A stretch of DNA of 18,434 nucleotides from Gemmatimonadales bacterium (GTDB taxonomy: Bacteria; Gemmatimonadota; Gemmatimonadetes; Gemmatimonadales; GWC2-71-9): the NCBI GenBank assembly GCA_013812695.1, contig JACCSZ010000388.1:1-18434 (forward strand), given 5' to 3'. The first letter of the stretch is position 1. The number at the start of each line of letters is the position of its first letter. The position numbers and the translations under genes were made by a program. The notes below the pieces were generated by a model, which searched no databases, was not told the origin of the DNA, and worked only from the letters and a program-made list of their open reading frames with translations. Shown here one piece after another: positions 1 to 6,515 of the stretch.

Positions 1-1282
1 TGGCGAGAGTGCGCGGCGCCTGAACGGCGCGGCTCACCCCTACCGCGATCCCGAGGTGGGCCGGCAGCGCAAGCGCGATGATCGAGCCGTTGACCTGGTC
101 GAGCCCCGGGACCGCCTGGAGCAGCAGACCCAGAATCGACAACCCCGCTACCGCGAGCGCAGCCGCCGTCGCCCACCGCGGCGTGCCGCCTCCCCGCACC
201 GCTCCGAAGCCAGCCGGAATCAAAGCCAGCGCCAGCGGATTGAACTGCAGCAGGTTCTCGTTGCAGTACGCCATCGCATGGTCGGTGAGTCCCCACAGCC
301 CGGCGAGCACGAGGCCGCCCAGCCCGGCCACCATCCCCCAACCACCCACCACTACCAGGAAGGCGAATCGCGCCCCGCCCCTCGTGCGCGCCCTTCGCCC
401 GAGGAGCCACGCGCTTCCACCGATCGCCGCGCCGGCGGCGAGGTACCAGTGCAGCCAGGCCGGTGGCGTGGCGGCAGGCGGCGGCTCGGAAGAATCGAAG
501 AGCGTGCGCTCCGACCGGACGAGCGGCAGCCGCTCGCCGTCGGGGCCAGGAACCGTCACCCGCCGCACGTGGTCGCGCATCGCGAGCGGAAGGAACATCT
601 CCTCCCACGCCGATATCGGGCGGTCCACGCCTTGGCCGAGCGCCAGCAGGAGGCCGGTGCTGATCAGGGCGTCGTTGCTGGTGAGTCGCTGCGTGTGAAA
701 TCGGTAGGTCGTCCCTGTGGGCAGCCCCGCGGTCTGCTGGCGAATCGACCCCTCGAGCACCCGGTCGAGCGCGTCCCGCACGCGGGTCGAGCAGTTGTCG
801 CGATAGTAATCGTAGTGGTAGAACCGGTGCTCGGGTTCCGCGTTCCATCGGAGAAACCGCTGCAGCTCGAGTGCGGCGCCGGAAGAGAGCTCCAGCTCCT
901 GGACCCAGACCGAGCGGTTGTCCCGCTCATACTGGCGGACGTACTGCCGCGCGGGATACCCGGCCATCCAGTACCACATCTCTCCGCGAACGAACCGGAG
1001 CAGGAAGTTCTCCTGCTGAAAGTCGAACAGCCCATAGTTGTAGGCGTCGTCGCTCGCGTTGTCCGGATCGTGAATCCAGATCGCGTTGTGCCCGAACCGC
1101 TCCCACACCTGCCGGCCGGGACCGAACGTCATCAAGAACACCTGAAGCTTGGAGGCGGCGGCAGCGGACGCCGGTGTCGGAGCGCGCGTCGAGGGCGAAG
1201 CGCCCGACTGACCCGCCGTGGCCGCCAGTGGCAGGACCAGCAGCATGATCACTGTGGGGCGTGCGGCTTTCCACGATCTCAC
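1..1282 (-). CDS. DUF4105 (Lnb N-terminal periplasmic domain) membrane protein, C-terminus cut by window edge
   Basis: I translated this minus-strand frame by hand; 427 codons are present and the gene continues beyond position 1. The GTG start at 1282 shares a GTGA overlap with the stop of the upstream oxidoreductase gene, so translation is probably coupled. An ATG at 1246 is an alternative start. A hydrophobic signal segment (about residues 11-24) is followed by the DUF4105 domain (about 45-260), with FGHNAIWI around His65, YNYGLFDF near 81-88 and DNCST with Cys164. These conserved His and Cys residues could be catalytic, but the family's reaction is not established. Residues 275-427 hold several membrane helices and the NENLLQFNP stretch usual after this domain, giving a periplasmic head on a polytopic tail. 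It ends a likely operon with a SpoIID-like lipoprotein, which suggests an envelope role (inference). Confidence 0.85.
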   Translation of the reverse strand, partial: MRSWKAARPTVIMLLVLPLAATAGQSGASPSTRAPTPASAAAASKLQVFLMTFGPGRQVWERFGHNAIWIHDPDNASDDAYNYGLFDFQQENFLLRFVRGEMWYWMAGYPARQYVRQYERDNRSVWVQELELSSGAALELQRFLRWNAEPEHRFYHYDYYRDNCSTRVRDALDRVLEGSIRQQTAGLPTGTTYRFHTQRLTSNDALISTGLLLALGQGVDRPISAWEEMFLPLAMRDHVRRVTVPGPDGERLPLVRSERTLFDSSEPPPAATPPAWLHWYLAAGAAIGGSAWLLGRRARTRGGARFAFLVVVGGWGMVAGLGGLVLAGLWGLTDHAMAYCNENLLQFNPLALALIPAGFGAVRGGGTPRWATAAALAVAGLSILGLLLQAVPGLDQVNGSIIALALPAHLGIAVGVSRAVQAPRTLA

Positions 1283-2307
1283 AACGCCACGTCCCGCCCA
1301 TCATCCGCAGACTTGTAGACCGCGTCCAGGATCTTGTGGAGCATCAGGATCTCCTGGAGCGGCGCGACCTTGGCGGCGCCGGCGATGGCGGCCTCGAAGT
1401 GAGCCCACTCCGCCCGATACGAGGCGGTAAAGGCGTTCTCGCGGCTGCCCGACGCGGTGGGCGAGACGTCGACGGGCATCCCGTGCAGCTCTTTCCAGAC
1501 GGTGAGCGGATTGATCGCCGCCGCGCCCTTGCTGCCGCGCAGTCCGACGCCGAAGCGCTCCCCGTCGCCGAGGTGATGCCAGGTGACGTCAACGAAAAGC
1601 GACATGCCATTCTCGCAGACGACGAAAGCGCTGCCGCTCTGCTCAACCGCGCGCTCCTTGCCCACGGCGTCTAGCGAGGCGCTCACCCGCGCCGGTGCCG
1701 GCGTGCCGCCCAGCCAGAGGCCGAGATCGAGTATGGACAGGCCGAGATCGAGCATGGCGCCGCCTCCAGCCTGATCGCGGCGCTGCCGCCAGCCGAGTTG
1801 CTGGCGGCTCGGGCGGAAGACGTGCCAACTGCCGCGCACGCTCTCGATCTGCCCCAGCTCACCGCTCTGCACGAAGCTGCGCACGATCTGCACGTCGGGC
1901 CGGTACCGGTGGTTCATGCCGACCATCACGACGCGATCCCGCTTCTCCGCCGACCGCATGATCCGCTGGACGCTCGCCGCCGACATCGCGAGCGGCTTCT
2001 CGACCAGAATGTGGAGGTTGGCCGAGAGCGCGGCGAGGATGTGCGATTCATGCAGATGGTTCGGCGAGCAGATCACCACGGCATCGAGCTCGGAACTCCG
2101 GAGCAGATCCTCGATGTCGTCGAGCGCGTCCTTCACGCCGAAGCGATCGGCCAGGGCGCGCGCCTTGGGCAGATCCGTATCGCAGATGGCCTGCACCTCG
2201 ATCGACTTGAACTTCTTGAGCACCGGCAGATGGGCGACCTGGGCAATCGCGCCCCCGCCGATGACCCCCACCCTGAGGCGCTCGTTCACGGCCCGTCCGA
2301 CGGTCAT
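1279..2307 (-). CDS. Gfo/Idh/MocA family NAD(P)-dependent oxidoreductase
   Basis: A 342-residue protein, normal for the family. The N-terminal Rossmann fold shows GVIGGGAIAQVAH (about 14-26) for NAD(P) binding. VEKPLAM (102-108) carries the usual catalytic Lys104. The C-terminal domain follows from about 130. The family signature Asp-x-Gly-x-His-x-x-Asp reads DLGLSILD (187-194) here, so Ser191 stands where the catalytic His normally is. The substrate, probably a sugar, cyclitol or nucleotide sugar, cannot be named. I chose ATG 2307 because a GAGG ribosome-binding site lies about 11 nt upstream and the Rossmann fold begins right after it; longer extensions run into the upstream gene. It starts 13 nt after the SpoIID-like gene and overlaps the DUF4105 gene by GTGA, which supports one operon. 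Confidence 0.9.
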   Translation of the reverse strand: MTVGRAVNERLRVGVIGGGAIAQVAHLPVLKKFKSIEVQAICDTDLPKARALADRFGVKDALDDIEDLLRSSELDAVVICSPNHLHESHILAALSANLHILVEKPLAMSAASVQRIMRSAEKRDRVVMVGMNHRYRPDVQIVRSFVQSGELGQIESVRGSWHVFRPSRQQLGWRQRRDQAGGGAMLDLGLSILDLGLWLGGTPAPARVSASLDAVGKERAVEQSGSAFVVCENGMSLFVDVTWHHLGDGERFGVGLRGSKGAAAINPLTVWKELHGMPVDVSPTASGSRENAFTASYRAEWAHFEAAIAGAAKVAPLQEILMLHKILDAVYKSADDGRDVAL

Positions 2308-2320
2308 GCGGCAGTCTCCC

Positions 2321-3685
2321 TCAGTAGAGTCGCTCGAGCACGGCGCCCGGGTAGTAGGCCGCCAGGATGCGCGCATGGCCCTGCCCCGTGCGCGCGCGGC
2401 CCACCGCCCCCCACTGGCAGAAGCCGACGCCGTGGCCGGCGCCCGCGCCATCGGCCGCCAGACGCGAGACCCGGTGTCCCGAGCCGGAAACGGTCAGGGT
2501 GAACACGTTGCTGCGCAGCAACTCCCCCGACAACGGCCGTAGCACCCGGCGGACCTGCGGGCCCTCGACGTGCACGTCGCCGCGCGGGAGTCCGATCGTG
2601 AGCTGGCCGACCCGCCCCGAGGGGGTACGGGAGCTGACCCGTACGTCGCGAACCTCGCTCACGTCACCCGCGGCCGAGCCGGCCGCGGCGCCGGGCAGTG
2701 CCGGGAGCGTCCGCTGCAGCGTGGCGCGCAGCGCTTCACCGGACCACTCCTCGTGCCACCGGAAGCGCGGCGAGACGCTGCAGTAGGCAGTTCCATCCTC
2801 CGCCACGTCCGCCGCGGAGCGGAGGTACGGCCGCGTGGCCGCCCGGAACACCTCGGGGCCGTCCGCGGTGCGGCCGCCGCAGGTGGAGTAGAAGAACGCG
2901 TCGATGGGCGCGCCGCCGTACGTCAGGATACGACCGCGCGTGGCCGCGACCGCCTCCCTGCCCTCCGGAGTCTCGGAGCCCGCACCGCCGTACACCTGAT
3001 CGGCCACCGTCGCGTAGAGGTCGAAGCCCTGCGCCTGCCAGCGGCGGAGGTTCCGGAGCGCGAACGTCCGAGACACGATCGCTTGCGCGCGCAGGGCTTC
3101 CTGCTCGACCAGGCTCCGCCGCCCCATCTCCGCCGACACGACGCCGACGAGATACGACTCCATCGGCAGGCGGTCGACTACGGTGACCCCGGCGCGGTCG
3201 CGAAGCGCCGTGATCGCGCCGCGATAGGGACGCCCGTTCACCTGCACGAACGCGCCCGGGGACGGCGACGTGATCTCGAGGGTTGCGGACGGGGTGGTGC
3301 TCGCGCCGCCTGGCGCCCGCGCGACCAGTCCAGTGCCCCCGATGGTCACGCGCCAGACTTCTCCGGCGGGGATCACGGCCAGGCTCGCGCCGGCGGGATC
3401 GGTAACCCGGAGACCCAGTGGACCGGAGATGCCGACGCCCGGGGCGCCGACGGCCAGCCCGAGTCGGATCCAGGGTTCCGCGGGCCCTTGGGCCTCGGGC
3501 GCGGCGCTCGGTGCGGTGTCGGGCGACGGACTGGGCGGCGGACTGGGCGACGGCGCGGGCGACGGCGCTGCGGGAGTCTCCGGTGGCACTGGCGTGGGCG
3601 CGGGAGGCGGCGCGGTCGGTGTGCAGCTCGCGACGGCCACGGCGAGCGCCGCGGCGAGCGTCGCCAGCGGCCCCCCCCAGCGCAC
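2321..3685 (-). CDS. SpoIID/LytB domain lipoprotein (putative peptidoglycan lytic enzyme)
   Basis: With the GTG start at 3685 the protein has 454 residues. The N-terminus is a compact lipoprotein signal ending in AVASC, with Cys21 as the likely lipidated residue. A Pro/Ser/Ala-rich linker (about 23-70) would reach away from the membrane. The SpoIID/LytB domain covers the rest: LPMESYLVGVVSAEM (about 173-187, including the Glu expected to be catalytic by analogy with SpoIID), STCGGRT (about 267-273) and GHGVGFCQWGA near the C-terminus. SpoIID is a lytic transglycosylase acting on denuded glycan strands. Nothing else here suggests sporulation, so this is probably a vegetative envelope homologue. 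A TTG start at 3733, overlapping yajQ by 20 nt, would add 16 residues; neither start has a clear ribosome-binding site. A run of 8 G lies in the signal-peptide codons. Confidence 0.88.
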   Translation of the reverse strand: MRWGGPLATLAAALAVAVASCTPTAPPPAPTPVPPETPAAPSPAPSPSPPPSPSPDTAPSAAPEAQGPAEPWIRLGLAVGAPGVGISGPLGLRVTDPAGASLAVIPAGEVWRVTIGGTGLVARAPGGASTTPSATLEITSPSPGAFVQVNGRPYRGAITALRDRAGVTVVDRLPMESYLVGVVSAEMGRRSLVEQEALRAQAIVSRTFALRNLRRWQAQGFDLYATVADQVYGGAGSETPEGREAVAATRGRILTYGGAPIDAFFYSTCGGRTADGPEVFRAATRPYLRSAADVAEDGTAYCSVSPRFRWHEEWSGEALRATLQRTLPALPGAAAGSAAGDVSEVRDVRVSSRTPSGRVGQLTIGLPRGDVHVEGPQVRRVLRPLSGELLRSNVFTLTVSGSGHRVSRLAADGAGAGHGVGFCQWGAVGRARTGQGHARILAAYYPGAVLERLY

Positions 3686-3713
3686 CAAGAGATGATGACG
3701 ACGCCCGCCGGTG

Positions 3714-4217
3714 TCAGCCGCGGTAGTTGCCAAACTTGAGCTCGATGCCGAAATCCTGACCTTTGAGGAAGGCGATGATCGACTGCAGGTCGTCGCGGGA
3801 TGGGCTCGCGACCCGGATCTCGTCGCCCTGGATGGTCGCCTGGGCCTTCTTGAAGCCGCCGTCCCGGATGGCTTTGATGATCCGCTTGGCGGTGTCCTGG
3901 GGAATGCCTTGCGTCAGCTTCACCGTGCGACGTACCGACTGACCGGTCGCGGCTATCAGCTCCCCGACGTCCAGATTCTTCACCGGCACGCCCCGCTTGA
4001 TCATCCGCGTCTGCAGCACGTCGACCAGCGCATCCATCCGGAATTCATCGTCGGCAGCCAGCCGGATCTCGGCTGACGGGCGGTCGAATTCGATGGTGCA
4101 GTGGGTGCCTTTGAAGTCGTACCGCTGGGCGATTTCCTTGAGCGCCTGATTGACGGCGTTATCCACCTCCTGCAGGTCGGCGCCGGTGGATACGTCGAAG
4201 GATGGATTGCTGGCCAT
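3714..4217 (-). CDS. yajQ: YajQ family nucleotide-binding protein
   Basis: A 167-residue protein, close to the usual YajQ length (about 160-165). It starts MASNPSFDVST and continues with DLQEVDNAVNQALKE and RYDFKGT, the classic YajQ N-terminus. TVKLTQGIPQDTAKRI and KVQATIQG-like KAQATIQGDEIRV are also recognisable, and it ends IELKFGNYRG, as the family does. YajQ proteins have two ferredoxin-like domains. Members bind RNA or nucleotides, and the Xanthomonas homologue is described as a cyclic-di-GMP effector; whether this one binds c-di-GMP is not visible. ATG 4217 is the only start that fits the family; the open frame upstream is low-complexity shadow. No good ribosome-binding site is visible. 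It is the first gene of the minus-strand cluster and is divergent from metY. Confidence 0.93.
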   Translation of the reverse strand: MASNPSFDVSTGADLQEVDNAVNQALKEIAQRYDFKGTHCTIEFDRPSAEIRLAADDEFRMDALVDVLQTRMIKRGVPVKNLDVGELIAATGQSVRRTVKLTQGIPQDTAKRIIKAIRDGGFKKAQATIQGDEIRVASPSRDDLQSIIAFLKGQDFGIELKFGNYRG

Positions 4218-4288
4218 GGGGTGGCGGCATGATGGTGGACGAGGGGTCAGCCTGGCGGATGCGGGAAGGATCACCCCGGGCCTCTCGC

Positions 4289-4317
4289 TTGACAACCCTC
4301 CGCCCGGCCGCCAAGTT
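4289..4317 (+). promoter_or_regulatory. Possible metY promoter (TTGACA -35)
   Basis: A perfect TTGACA lies at 4289-4294. At 17-nt spacing the downstream hexamer is CAAGTT (4312-4317), a poor match to TATAAT. If used, transcription would start near 4324 and leave a leader of roughly 250 nt before metY. The -35 match is good, but the -10 is weak and the sigma factor preferences of this organism are unknown. Confidence 0.3.
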
Positions 4318-4484
4318 TTCGAGCTTACCGCACCGGGACCGTACGAGTGAGAGACCATCGCGCACACGCGGGCCAGATGTGTTGTCGATCGATGCCCTGC
4401 GTCCCCCGGCTGTCGGTGGACGGCGCCATCGGCGCATGCTTGCGGTAGCGGCAGAAGCTGACACGCCGCAACCCGGCACACCGA

Positions 4485-4515
4485 GGCCCGGACCACCGAG
4501 GAAGTGGTCCGGGCC
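4485..4515 (+). terminator. 12-bp perfect hairpin in metY leader (attenuator or terminator candidate)
   Basis: GGCCCGGACCAC (4485-4496) and GTGGTCCGGGCC (4504-4515) pair perfectly around a 7-nt loop, followed by GCTTCGCTTTC, a pyrimidine-rich but not pure U tail. It sits 55 nt before the metY start codon. A stem this stable in an untranslated leader suggests transcription attenuation or control of initiation, but the weak U tract means it may not be a classic intrinsic terminator. Confidence 0.5.
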
Positions 4516-4570
4516 GCTTCGCTTTCATACCTTCGAGCACCAGTTCGAGGACCCATTCGAGGAGCGCTGC

Positions 4571-5902
4571 ATGTCCTACCAACCCGATACCCTGGCGATC
4601 CACTCCGGACAGTCCCCCGACCCGGCCACCAACGCCCGCGCCGTGCCGATCTACGCGACCACCAGCTACGTGTTCAACGACACGCAGCACGCCGCTGACC
4701 TCTTCGGTCTCCGGGTCTTCGGCAACATCTACACGCGCATCATGAACCCCACGAGCGACGTGTTCGAGAAGCGCATCGCCGAGCTCGAAGGCGGCATCGC
4801 GGCGCTCGCCGTGGCGAGCGGCCAGGCGGCGGAGACGCTGACCGTGCTCAATCTCGCGCGCACCGGCGACAACCTGGTTTCGTCGCAGACGCTGTACGGC
4901 GGCACGTACAACCTGTTCGCGTACACGCTCCCCAAGTGGGGGATCACCACGAAGTTCGTGGACATCCACAACCACGACCAGGTCCGGGCGGCCATCGACG
5001 CGGGCACCCGCCTGCTGTACGTCGAGACGATCGGCAACCCGCGGCTCGACGTACCGGACTTCACGGCCCTGGCGGACATCGCCCACGCGGCGGGAGTTCC
5101 GCTGGTGGTGGACAACACCTTCGGGGCGGCCACGCTCAGCCGGCCGATCGAGCACGGCGCGGACATCGTCGTCCATTCGGCCACCAAGTGGATCGGTGGC
5201 CACGGGACAGCCATCGGGGGGGTGGTGGTGGACGCCGGCAGGTTCGACTGGACCAGCGATACGGCGCGGGCCCGCTTCCCGGAGTTCAGCTCGCCTGACC
5301 CGACCTATCACGGCCTCGTCTACACGGAGGCCTTCGGCCCGGCGGCGTTCATCATCAAGCTGCGCGTGCAGCTCCTCCGCGACCTCGGCCCCGCCTTGTC
5401 GCCGTTCAACTCGTTTCTCTTCCTGCAGGGATTGGAGACACTCCCGCTCCGGATCCGGCGGCATTCGGAAAACGCGCTGGCGGTCGCCCGGTGGCTGACG
5501 AAGGACGGGCGCGTCGACTGGGTGACGTACCCCGGGCTGGAGACACATCCCGAGCACCGGAACGCGGCCAAATACCTCACCGGTGGATTCGGCGGCGTGC
5601 TGACGTTCGGCGTCAAGGGCGGCCACGCGGCGGCCAAGGCGCTGATCGACCGGGTCAAGCTCTTCTCACTGCTCGCCAACGTGGGCGACGCCAAGTCGCT
5701 CATCATCCATCCCGCGTCTACCACGCACGCGCAGCTCACCCCTGAGCAGCAGCTTGCCACCGGCACGACGCCCGAGCTGGTCCGCCTCTCGGTCGGGCTT
5801 GAGGACGTGCGCGACCTCATCGCCGACCTGGACCAGGCGCTCGGTCAGACGGCTGCGCGTCCGGCCGCGGAGCGGCCGGCGACCGCCGGAGCGGCGCGGT
5901 GA
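4571..5902 (+). CDS. metY: O-acetylhomoserine aminocarboxypropyltransferase (O-acetylhomoserine sulfhydrylase)
   Basis: A 443-residue cytoplasmic PLP enzyme of the Cys/Met metabolism family. It joins O-acetylhomoserine with sulfide to give homocysteine and acetate. The start ATG 4571 has a GAGGAG ribosome-binding site 7-8 nt upstream and gives the usual MSYQPDTLAIHSGQ beginning. YATTSYVFNDT (28-38), YTRIMNPT (54-61) and the ASGQAAE stretch (82-88) are typical of OAH sulfhydrylases. DNTF (181-184) holds the Asp that contacts the PLP ring, and SATKWIGGHG places the Schiff-base lysine at Lys206. The long C-terminus FSLLANVGDAKSLIIHPASTTH matches MetY rather than the shorter cystathionine gamma-synthases. 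The last about 16 residues are an Ala/Arg/Pro-rich tail. It is first in a plus-strand operon with the carbonic-anhydrase-like gene and metX, so both steps from homoserine to homocysteine are encoded together. Confidence 0.96.
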   Translation: MSYQPDTLAIHSGQSPDPATNARAVPIYATTSYVFNDTQHAADLFGLRVFGNIYTRIMNPTSDVFEKRIAELEGGIAALAVASGQAAETLTVLNLARTGDNLVSSQTLYGGTYNLFAYTLPKWGITTKFVDIHNHDQVRAAIDAGTRLLYVETIGNPRLDVPDFTALADIAHAAGVPLVVDNTFGAATLSRPIEHGADIVVHSATKWIGGHGTAIGGVVVDAGRFDWTSDTARARFPEFSSPDPTYHGLVYTEAFGPAAFIIKLRVQLLRDLGPALSPFNSFLFLQGLETLPLRIRRHSENALAVARWLTKDGRVDWVTYPGLETHPEHRNAAKYLTGGFGGVLTFGVKGGHAAAKALIDRVKLFSLLANVGDAKSLIIHPASTTHAQLTPEQQLATGTTPELVRLSVGLEDVRDLIADLDQALGQTAARPAAERPATAGAAR

Positions 5903-5965
5903 CCGACCCGCTCGTCGTGATTTCCGCGGTCCGCTCCGGCGGGCCAGTCATGCGCACCTCACCGG

Positions 5966-5981
5966 CGGGCCTCGTGGCCCG
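5966..5981 (+). other. Small intergenic hairpin between metY and carbonic anhydrase gene
   Basis: CGGGCC, loop TCGT, GGCCCG lies in the 97-nt gap between metY and the next gene, 18 nt before its start codon. It might stabilise or separate the two messages. At this GC content a 6-bp stem can arise by chance. Confidence 0.25.
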
Positions 5982-5999
5982 GCCTCGATCGGAGCGATA

Positions 6000-6515
6000 A
6001 TGCCAGTCATCGATGAGCTGCTTCGAGCCAATCAGGAGTATGCCCGGGACTTTGACCGGGGCCACCTGCCGTTGCCGCCCGCGCGCCGGCTGGCAATCCT
6101 GACCTGCATGGACGCGCGCATCCTCCCCTCCCGCGCGTTCGGGCTCGAGGAGGGCGACGCCCACGTTATCCGGAACGCGGGCGGCCGGGCCCGGGACGCG
6201 CTCCGCTCGCTCATCATCTCGCAGCGGCTGCTCGGCACGGTCGAAGTCGCCGTGATCCATCATACCGACTGCGGGATGCTCACGTTCAACAACCGTGATC
6301 TCCGGGAGAAGGTCAGCACCGACCTCGGGCAGGACACCGGCGAGTTCGACTTTCTGCCGTTCCAGGATCTGGACGCGAGCGTGCGCGAGGACGTGGAGTT
6401 TCTGATGGCTACGCAACTGCTCGACCCGGCTACGCTCATCCGCGGGTTCGTGTACGACGTGCGCGACGGACGGCTGCGGGAGGTGCCCATCGAGACGCCG
6501 GCCCCGGCGCCGTGA
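6000..6515 (+). CDS. Beta-class carbonic anhydrase-like protein (Rv1284 type)
   Basis: A 171-residue protein with the zinc-site motifs of beta-carbonic anhydrases: CMDAR (Cys36, Asp38, Arg40) and HHTDCGM (His88, Cys91), the Cys-His-Cys zinc ligand set plus the Asp-Arg dyad. The expected reaction is reversible hydration of CO2 to bicarbonate in the cytoplasm. EGDAHVIRNAGG, RSLIISQRLLGT and the C-terminal LIRGFVYDVRDGRLREV closely follow the small mycobacterial Rv1284 clade as I remember it. ATG 6000 is chosen because GGAG lies 5-6 nt upstream; the open frame before it is metY shadow. It begins 97 nt after metY, and its stop overlaps the metX GTG start as GTGA, which ties it to methionine synthesis. 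A role beyond CO2 hydration in sulfur metabolism is inference. Confidence 0.9.
   Translation: MPVIDELLRANQEYARDFDRGHLPLPPARRLAILTCMDARILPSRAFGLEEGDAHVIRNAGGRARDALRSLIISQRLLGTVEVAVIHHTDCGMLTFNNRDLREKVSTDLGQDTGEFDFLPFQDLDASVREDVEFLMATQLLDPATLIRGFVYDVRDGRLREVPIETPAPAP

Larger units (their letters stand above)
4218..4570. other. 353-nt gene-free divergent region between yajQ and metY
   Basis: No convincing gene lies here; the open frames crossing it are upstream extensions of yajQ and metY without family similarity. It must hold the promoters for both directions. On the plus strand it contains one TTGACA hexamer at 4289-4294 and, close to metY, a perfect 12-bp inverted repeat (4485-4515). The long 5' leader ending in a hairpin is the layout expected of a regulated methionine leader. 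I looked for SAM-I, SAM-II and cobalamin riboswitch cores and did not find them by eye. Confidence 0.6.

Noticed and set aside
56..1318. 420-codon plus-strand frame over the left end
   Set aside because: It is antisense to the DUF4105 gene, whose domain motifs and membrane helices are clear; the plus frame shows only Arg/Pro/His-rich noise.
4558..4573. CGAGGAGCGCTGC resembles the 5' core of the SAH riboswitch just before metY
   Set aside because: It runs directly into the metY ATG and is explained by the GAGGAG ribosome-binding site; the downstream partner CAGGCTCGG is absent.
5861..5879. 8-bp palindromic stem CCGGCCGC / GCGGCCGG
   Set aside because: It lies inside the metY C-terminal tail coding for Arg/Pro/Ala/Glu codons and is probably a by-product of GC-rich codon use.
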